A DNA stretch of 64,000 nt from Armillaria gallica. Lineage: Eukaryota; Basidiomycota; Agaricomycetes; Agaricales; Physalacriaceae. The DNA lies in assembly GCA_037576215.1 (NCBI GenBank), contig JBANDB010000020.1, positions 682,001-746,000 of the forward strand. Reading direction: 5' to 3'. The translations under genes and the position numbers were made by a program. The notes under the pieces were generated by a model, which made no database searches, had not been told where the DNA came from, and worked only from the letters and a program-made list of their open reading frames with translations. Shown in pieces: positions 56,261-64,000 of the stretch (within the stretch, counting starts at the first letter, position 1; every line of letters begins with the position of its first letter).

Positions 56261-57224
56261 ATTGTCCATGACTAACTCAGGTATATTTTCTTTCGGCGAA
56301 ATGTACATGGCAATTTGTTTCATTTCTAGTCTTGATACTGACAGTCACCAACTTTCAGAGTATCTAATATCTGACTGCAGTCTGCCGGGTCTTGGGCCTC
56401 TTTGTTCATGTGCTCCGTATCTCTGTTCTCAAACAATGGCCAATTGTGGTGTCGACTGAATCTTAGAGAATTTCGACAACTGAGCGAATGGAAATTTACA
56501 CAGACTGTCACATAGTATCCGTTGTGTAGGTAGGCTGTTTGTCTTTCAGCACTAGTACCTGATGAACCCTTTCCATGGCTTCTTCTTCTATGATTCCTTC
56601 AAGGTGCCAAACGGACGAGAAGGACTAGTTGATTTTCGATATTGTAATACCAGCTGCCAAGGAGATCGCTGCAACAAGACACAATGGAGGATGTAACATG
56701 GGGAGATCCTGGGGTTTGCAGTCTGTTCAATCACGTTTTGTGTGTGGCTGTATCCGATGGGCATTAACAGATTGAAGTTGTGCACTTAAAGGTGAGTCAT
56801 CACAGTGAATTTTAGGATTTTTCCTCCTGCTGACATACCTCATTCAAGTTCTCTCTGTGCCTGTTTCTGGTACCTATTGAGGACAAAAGGAGTGAGGGAG
56901 CGAGGGAGCTGACTTTCAGTGGATGCAAAACTGGCTGTGTAATGGATGCATATAAACAAGGGACGACCTCAACAGGGAACAAAGAGATGGCATATCAAGT
57001 ATGACGAGGAGGAAAATGGATGGCCATGTGGGGATTGGCCCATGCATAGCTACCAAGTAGTTGCTGCTTTGTTGTACCACACTGTATGATCTTTGCAGGA
57101 ATCTATGAAAGGTATTTTTTTGCGGGTCAAATACCCTTCTTCAAGATGAACATTTACTTTCTTGGGGCTTATATTGGAAGACTGAAGAGTAGTTGGTTGC
57201 ACATGTAAACTGACAGGATGATGT
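56261..57224. repeat. Repeat-unit segment, copy M
   Basis: Matches 16871-18205, with ORF 56262-56459 parallel to 16879-17067. No gene function recognised. Confidence 0.5.
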
Positions 57225-57302
57225 TCGGACATGGTGTAAAGGTTAACATTGCCACTCGCTGTAGATAAGACGACCTTTGAGGGTTCGAGTCCCACTCCAT
57301 CC
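57225..57302 (+). promoter_or_regulatory. tRNA-like Pol III promoter motif, copy 3
   Basis: A perfect A box TGGTGTAAAGG with a D-arm GTGT/ACAT and a perfect B box GGTTCGAGTCC. The acceptor stem does not pair and no anticodon loop is seen. Confidence 0.55.
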
Positions 57303-59175
57303 AAATTGATGCAAATTATGAAGAGCTTTTTTGTTCAGTCCTTTCCTTAAAACCGTTCATGAATTCTGTTTGTGTATGAGTCCTGCATGCGTGTCTTTAT
57401 TGTGCTATTGGAAATGTACATGTGTTTCTTGTAGGAATATCACAATTTACAGAGGCTAGTACCCATTTTGACAGCTATCTTGTCAGGCCTAGGTTCTATA
57501 GTGGCTAACGCCTTCCCTCTTCCTGCTGCTCAGGGTTCTATTCCATGTGTCCGCAATCTTCCCTGTGTCTGCTTCTGTTTTTACTCGTAACTCCAGCCCC
57601 GGTACGTCGGCTTCCTTTCTTTACTACCAGTCAATAGTTGATAGAAAAGCTGAGTGAATCCACGATTTATTCCCAACGAGTGATGATGTGATGGTGCATG
57701 GGATGAGGGAAGCACGGGAATGATGTGCATATATCGCAATGATCAGTAAAGGCGGCTGTTGAGAACACAATGCCGGCATGTCAAGAAAGACTTGAAGGTG
57801 CTCGAGTCTCGACGAAGTGTGAAACAACGCCTTACGGAAGGCCTATCCAAGTCTTGTTCCAAAGAATCCATTGCATGCGCCAGAACCAAATGTGTGTCCG
57901 TTTCGCAGGGACTTCGGAAGACAAACATACATCTTTGTTTTCTACATGGGTGGGAAGCCTCGAGAAGTGCGGGAGCGGATTATCGACATGACATTCAACA
58001 TAGAGAGCACTTTTGGTTGGCAAGGACGGAAACGGACGGTGCCGGATATTGCCGAAGATGCTTCCCTTCGACCACCATCGTGAGTTACGTCCGCCATCCT
58101 TCCCTTTCGTACCTCTGCCATCGCCTCTTTGAACTCGCATCCCTGACTACTCCGTCAAAAGCGCTCGCATAGGCTTCCCCCGGGCGAATGAAGGTCTTGG
58201 ATTGGGCGCATCCTTTTTGTGGGCCACACGTACGTGGCAGGGTTTTTTTATTACCGGTCTTGATGCTAACAGCAGTTCACTGTCAGACCATTTTATCCAA
58301 TCTGCATTGCGCGTCCCATGCGTCCTCACTCTCAAGGATATGCGAAATATAAAGGACGGCCAGTGACAGCAACAACTCGACGCCACGATCACCGAGATTG
58401 AATGAAAGCTGACTTGAAGTGAGCGCCACGGAGTACCATTGGTAGGTTCTTTTCTGTAGATATTCTGCCTGCTTTCTCTGCGTCCGGCCAACTCTAATCA
58501 TCTATGTTTTCAGAAATGTCTCGGGCTCTAGTAGTAGATGTAAGGACGAGCGCATTTTCAACATCGTAATCCAACCCCACCTCGTCTATCATAACTACGA
58601 TCGATAACAATTCATGCGGACGGAAAATAGGAGGAAAGTCTGGCTGGTGCTGCTCATCAGTCTGCGAGTGTGTTCAATCTGGTATCGCGTGCCACAGTTG
58701 GTGAGTTGCCAGTGTCACTTTGTGATCCTCCCTCAGATTACCGTCATCCTGACGCTGGGGTGATGGGCCCACGTATATTTTCCCATCTTGTTTACCGTCG
58801 TACCTTCCCCGTCCGCCTCTGCCATAAACGCCGCCTCAGGCCTCATCGATCATCCCGCATCCATTGTCCTAGTTTTTCTCCGGTATTGGACGTGCTATGG
58901 GCTCCGCCATCCAAGCCATTCATCTCTCTCATAGTCGTCACCGACTGTCCTCACTCAATGTGATGGCCCGGATGAAGGATCCACGCTAAAAACCGCCGCC
59001 GAAGCACTGTGTCGCATTTATCAGCTCATGGTATAGTCAGGTGCCGTACCTTAACTCCTACTTACCTTGTGGGGGTATCGGGCATGTCGTAGGCCGAATT
59101 ACCTCGTGGCTGGCGATGTCGAATACAACGAGGGATGAGAATGGGGTCGGAGGATCATGCGAAGCTGCCCACAGA
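57303..59175. repeat. Repeat sub-unit, copy M
   Basis: Matches 18290-19720 and then 20870-21475. The GCCGGATATTGCCGAAGATG block lies near 58040. ORFs on both strands are not conserved between copies. Confidence 0.5.
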
Positions 59176-59179
59176 CGAT

Positions 59180-59640
59180 ATCGATGCATCTTGCTAAAAT
59201 GAAAAGCTTATGTCTCATCAGTACATGCCGTGATCTCTTGCATTTGGGGCGCGCTTCAGAGGTATGCCCCAGCTGCTACTTTGTTGTCTATAGCTAATTT
59301 TGGATGCTCCGGTATTTATTCTCGTCACTCGAGAACCTCGTTCTGGACTTGCCTTTGTCGCAGGATTTACGTCACAAACTGTTGCGGTTAATACCTTTCT
59401 TTCCGATACTTAAGAGTTCTCATACAGTCCCTAAAGTGAATGAGACCTCCTTAGGTATGCTTCTCTCGTTTCTGCCATAGAATTGTTCCGATTAATTTGC
59501 GATTTAGTAGGCCTCGCTACTCGCAGCTAAGACTCGCTGACAGATTATCATAATCTATGCGTGGAACATATTTTTGTTGAGAATAAGTCTTCCCACGTCG
59601 CTGAGGCTTTGGATCCCTTACGGTTCACCCTCGTCTCTTT
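59180..59640 (+). pseudogene. F-box gene 3' fragment
   Basis: Corresponds to the right arm of the inverted duplication (14860-15330): AAAAGCTTATGTCTCAT, CTTGCATTTGG, CTCGTCACTCGAGAACCTCG, CTACTCGCAGCTAAG. No open frame. Confidence 0.6.
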
Positions 59641-60835
59641 ATTTTGATTTACCAATTTGACGATACTCATCGCTGATACATTTGTTATTCTCATTGTATG
59701 TGGTCCGATCTATGCCGGACTATCTCATACTAATAGAGCAAACGGACGAGTATTTTGACTTTTTTATTGGCTTAATCATGAAGGCTTGGTTATCGGGAGT
59801 AACAGTGTAGCGTGAGCACTACTGGAGCACGTGTTGTGCCTAGTCGACCTCGAAGGGATGTCAAAATCGACCATAACGAGATACATCAAGAACTAGTAAG
59901 AGTGCCTGGGCGTATCGACAACGTTGACAATCTCTGCTTCGCTACAAGTTCCAGGGTTCCCAGACGCCCCGTCTGAAGCCTCCGCCTCAGATACCTAGAG
60001 CGGCATTCAACCAATGAATAGGCGGCAAAGGGGGTACCTGCTAACTCTGGTGGCGAACATGCTGTCCTTCGAGTAGAGTTCGTCCATTGTCCAAGAGGTT
60101 TCCTGTTCTAAGTATGTCTGCAGGCGCGATCTGCTCTAGAAGAACTCAATGGCCTGGTCGACGATGGCGCTGATCCTGAGAGTGAAGCGTTGTTGAAGAC
60201 GAAGTGAAAGACGAACAAACATTTCGGCCGCGTCGCCATGAACAATCATCAGATTCGACTTTCTCCTATGTTTGTCGATACATGTAAGGCTTTCACAAAA
60301 ACCTTCTATTCCTCATCTAATGTCACTCATAGCAAACATCGCACCCTCCACACCCAGTATCGCTCTCGGCAGCTCTCTCATCAGCAAAGTCGAAGACACT
60401 CCTAGGAACCCGCAACGGCATAACGTCTCTCGAGTATCTAGTCCGGTCCGACAGATCCGTAGCCCTCACACACGTTATTCAAGTCAAGAATGACCACATT
60501 AACGTGTTGTACAAGGCTTTCGTTGATGCCCCAACTCGGGTGAGATCCTCTCAATGACCGACTTGGTGCGGGAAGAGACTTTACGACCAACCTCTTACTA
60601 CCTCATACGAAACTGAGGTGACAGCATCAGTTCACCGTAGTAGCAATAACCACAGATGCCGTCATCCAAGGTGAAGAAACACTCGTAGATCCCAAAGACC
60701 TTGCTTCTTCTGCTTCAGATTGTGTAGCAAGCGACCAAACCAGGTACGCCTCTCCCCTTGGACCATCTAGACCATCTTTCGCCTTTTTATTTTCACGCAG
60801 GGACGATATTACAAGGCTGTCTATCTAGTGTACAT
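59641..60835. other. No recognised gene
   Basis: ORF 60272-60493 (plus, 73 codons) has no motif. No repeat partner found in the window. Confidence 0.35.
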
Positions 60836-61140
60836 CCACTCATCAGTTAGCTGGCGCAATCTACGCCCTTTGCTGTGGAGAAAGACATCAATTTGGATGT
60901 GCGCAAGAGGAGCCAGACAGGTTTGTCATCGGTAAAAGGGCACGTGCTACATGTTTCAATGGTTAACTTACTCAGTACATAAAGGTACTCTAGGCGCCGT
61001 GAGCGTAACCGCTGAGGCTCATTTTACAAGGATTTGATGCGAGTGGGACCTGATCGAACTGATCCGTGTGCACAGCCACATCAGTCTTCTTTTTCAACTG
61101 CCATGTCGATAACCCACACCGTTCCCGTATTCTAAACCCG
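60836..61140. repeat. Head of multi-gene repeat unit, copy R
   Basis: Same landmarks and order as 12795-13080 and 21476-21760. Confidence 0.6.
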
Positions 61141-61700
61141 ACCTCTTTTCCTTCAATTTTGGGCGCCTGGCAGCTATTAGGTCTCTCTCCATAATCATGG
61201 ATGGATACTCCGATGTCGGTCACACATCATTCGCCTCGGTGTTGGTGTCAATGATCAATGCAAACGACGTTCATGCCCCTTCATCCGCTTGATTATCGAG
61301 ACTCCGATGGCGTCTCTCGTGACACTGGTATTGTATTCCTCTGGTGCGGAACCACAGGACTTTGCTGATATGGGCGCTCCCGGTCCTAACCAAACTGGTG
61401 AACACCGTCATTCCAGTCTGCGCCGTCTTTTCGGGCCTCTCATTATCGAAACCTGGAGGTCCAGGTTCATCTCTCTGTATCCAACCCTGTAGTGACTAAC
61501 GAATACGCTCGTAGATCTCAACGGCGAGTGTATGCGTATAGGCGTCACGTTACGGCGCCTCAGAGACACCCAGCTTATTGATATAAGATGATTATGTCTC
61601 GCCGATGCATGCCAACATGTGGGATGCCGTGACATCTTGCATTTCTCCCTCGCTTTGGAGATAAGTTCCTTAACCCCGATTGCTGCAGTATTATCGAGGT
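61141..61700 (+). pseudogene. F-box family gene, truncated
   Basis: Joins the head directly to the region after the F-box (from AAACCCGACCTCTTTTCCTT), so the F-box itself is deleted. It then reads FIRLIIETPMASLVTLVLYS and follows the gene linearly past the point where the 14.2-kb copy is inverted, showing the ancestral order. Frames are broken. Confidence 0.6.
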
Positions 61701-62389
61701 TAAATTTCGGTGGAGAAGCGGGTGGAATGAGACAGCTTTGCCAGGTCAGATTTGGATAAGGATGACCGGTTTCTAAATAGTGAGAGGGTGAGTAAGTCCA
61801 TTATCTCTTCCTCCCTGTGCGAGGGCATCTTGAAGGAATTGTTGGTATCAGCACCGTCCCGGTGGGTTGGGAGGAATTGCATCGATAGGGTAAGCACTCA
61901 CTTATCTCAAACTTCGGCGAATGGGAGTAAACGTAATGTACTGTGATCATCAAGTTTTGTGGAGATTAAAGCGTCTAGTTCACATCCTTGACATCAGACA
62001 AGGTAGGACATAAGGTGCTTGCACTGACTTCGAAATTTCAAGATGTCACCAGCTGATGACTTGCGGGTGACCCGTGTGCATCGCCCCTGATATTCGCATT
62101 CGGGAGCAATATCTCTCAACCAAAGTATGCCTGTAGCTACTCACCAGGTCCGTAGACTCGCTGGCCAGTTGACGTTCGCAAGCTGACACGTCGTAGTGCT
62201 AACAGGGTACAACATCATGAAAGTATTAAACTACCTTCGAATCCAAATGTCGGAGGTGATCTACATTATCATTGATGTCTTCTTGACCGAGACCCACCTG
62301 CATGCCGATCTAATGACGGGCCAGGACTAGTCAGCAGCGAACTCATTAGCGTCGCCACAGAGGACCCTCTCAGAGTCTCGGTACTCTCT
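61701..62389. other. No recognised gene
   Basis: Occupies the place of the F-box gene 3' end, with little similarity to the other copies. Confidence 0.35.
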
Positions 62390-63100
62390 CTTAACGAAGC
62401 TCACTTATTACACCACATACAAGGGAAGATTTAAGGGAACGGAGGCAGGTAAAGCTTGTTGGCCAAACAGCAGATGACACTCAGGGAATGCGAGTAGCTC
62501 GGAATATCGACGACAACAAATAAAACTCATGTGAAGTATTTGAACATTCTCGTACTAGACAGAATGGAGAGATAATGCCGTCCCAAGTCAGTGGAGAGGA
62601 TCATCCTGTGAAGACACACAACTACTCCGAAACATTTGGCTTTCAGGGTTTATTCGTGCTGCGAGACAACAGTACAATCAACTGACGGACGTAACACAGG
62701 CGCTCCTGTTTCTTGGAATTTGACGGGTAGGGATCTATCACAGAGATGGATAAAATCATGATAAGACCAGTAGTATGGTAGCGCTGAGTGCGAAGCATGT
62801 ACAGCATATACAGCATATACCGTTTTACAAGGTGCGCGCCTACGTTGTCCACTATCGTCAACTGAGAGGACTTAACGCTTCCCGAATCCCCAAACGGATA
62901 TTTTGTAAACCATCGATATGAAAGGAGAACAGTCAATAGAGGTACATTGGTTTTTATCATTTACGAGGAGTAAAAAAAAGAATTTTATTCATCATGTCGG
63001 AAACGGAGAATGGATACAGTCATTGTCTACGATGGGAACTATATTCGTAGCATCGGTCCAGGAAGTTTGATCACAACCATGCTTGTCTAAGCTTTGGATT
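62390..63100. repeat. Repeat-unit segment shared with 15330-15868
   Basis: AACTGACGGACGTAACACAGG-type landmarks in the same order as the left copy. Non-coding. Confidence 0.55.
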
Positions 63101-63127
63101 TGGCGATACTCTAAATGTTTTCAACTA

Positions 63128-63698
63128 TTAATCCCAGTGATAGACGATGAACTGGATAGAACTCACGACTTGGATTTTATCAATGTCAGCGATTATGGTC
63201 GGCCACACATTGGGTTGAATATCAACAAAATATCCCTTGCACGCGGGCAAGTCACATGTTTGGATCACTATCGGTAGAGGAATGCTTGTATAGTGCAACC
63301 GATAATACGTTCCGGGGAAAGAGGCACGTATGTAATTGATCAAGCTCTGTTCAGGGACGAAGAAGACGAGGGTAAATGCAAAAGCAATAGTGAAGTTCAG
63401 GATAGCCGACCTGATAAGTGGATACCTGGGACTTTAAAGCGACACACCGCTTACCCAGCCCTGTGATGATGATGTACTTTGGAGACTTGGCGGTGGGCAT
63501 GGGCCGGGTCGTGTATGTGGCCTGGATAGTAGACACGGACTGGGTACCGCGCGCGGACTGGATAGTGGACACAGTCTTGGTAGAGCGCATGGTTTGGATA
63601 GTGGACATGGACTGGGTAGTGCTCAGGGACTGATGGGTGCGCCAGGATTGGGTAGCGGGGTTGTACTGGGCTGTGGGATCGTACTTGGTAGCGTACAT
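63128..63698 (-). CDS. Conserved unknown protein with 12-residue repeats
   Basis: Paralogue of 15869-16295. MYATKYDPTAQYNPATQSW leads into three 12-residue repeats (MSTIQTMRSTKT, VSTIQSARGTQS, VSTIQATYTTRP) absent from the left copy, then SPKYI and LKSQVSTYQV. After an intron come PLPIVIQTCDLPACKG and TIIADIDKIQVV. Family unknown. Confidence 0.5.
63522..63630. repeat. 36-bp in-frame tandem repeat
   Basis: CTGGATAGTRGACA starts at 63522, 63558 and 63594, a period of exactly 36 bp (12 codons). Confidence 0.75.
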
Positions 63699-63739
63699 GG
63701 CTGTTGTGTAGAGAGAAGGATCGTTGTAAGATGCCCTTT

Positions 63740-64000
63740 TATAAGATAGGCATGCAGCTTCTTTCCCAAGTTATTGAGCTGATAGCCGCTCGCTGCCATA
63801 ATGAGTATGGGTTGAAACACACACACAGAGTCAGATTACGCTACCACAGTGATGTTGAGATGCAATGCGATACAAGAACGAGCCCACCGTGTTCGAAAGA
63901 ATACATTGTTACATCCGACAGAATCAACTGCGCCAGTGATTAAAGGGTGTGAGCCTGCCATCAACTTTGTTACTGGGTAATAATACAGGATAACAGCATC
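63740..64000 (-). CDS. Conserved unknown ORF, partial at window end
   Basis: Matches 16336-16600 (TACATTGTTACATCCGACAG, GTGTGAGCCTGCCATCAAC). Truncated by the window edge. Confidence 0.35.

Overview
The window reads as nuclear DNA of a mushroom-forming basidiomycete (Agaricomycetes). Introns are short (about 45-70 bp, GT..AG). Two protein families typical of that group are present, DUF6535 and DUF6534-type membrane proteins. There is an F-box family, and the transposons are of fungal type. It is accessory, repeat-dominated DNA. I see no intact housekeeping gene, and nearly every recognisable coding sequence is broken.

Layout. 1-7030: a Ty1/copia retrotransposon (minus strand) split by a 4.6-kb PIF/Harbinger element (1522-6102), whose transposase is itself split by a 666-bp foldback element. 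7030-12460: decayed genes, namely an F-box fragment, a USP-like fragment, an unrecognised plus-strand gene, and a partly duplicated NAPE-PLD-like metallo-hydrolase. 12.8-21.5 kb: one unit of a divergent multi-gene repeat (F-box gene, unknown minus-strand gene, tRNA-like promoters). A second unit starts at 21.48 kb and resumes at about 56 kb. A third head starts at 60.84 kb. 22-56 kb lies inside the second unit. It holds a four-hairpin array (22.6 kb), a DUF6535 gene cut in two (23.7-26.0 and 42.3-43.1 kb) by a nested stack of transposons, a DUF6534-type pseudogene with a hAT element in an intron (45.9-48.8 kb), and a tandem array with hAT-like MITEs (49-56 kb).

The stack in the DUF6535 gene contains a complete but dead Ty3/gypsy chromovirus (26288-39711, minus strand). 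Its LTRs match at both ends, it has a 5-bp target duplication, a 13-nt self-complementary primer site, a gag precursor starting with a membrane segment, a protease-RT-RNase H-integrase polyprotein and a C-terminal chromodomain. Two related LTR-like elements (34571-36403 and 38300-39666) sit inside it. One of them carries seven tRNA T-arm-like hairpins.

One theme ties the window together. The stop codons that break these genes are almost all TGA where an arginine CGA is expected, and the two gypsy LTRs differ mainly by CpG transitions. This points to heavy cytosine methylation and deamination, or a RIP-like process, across the region.
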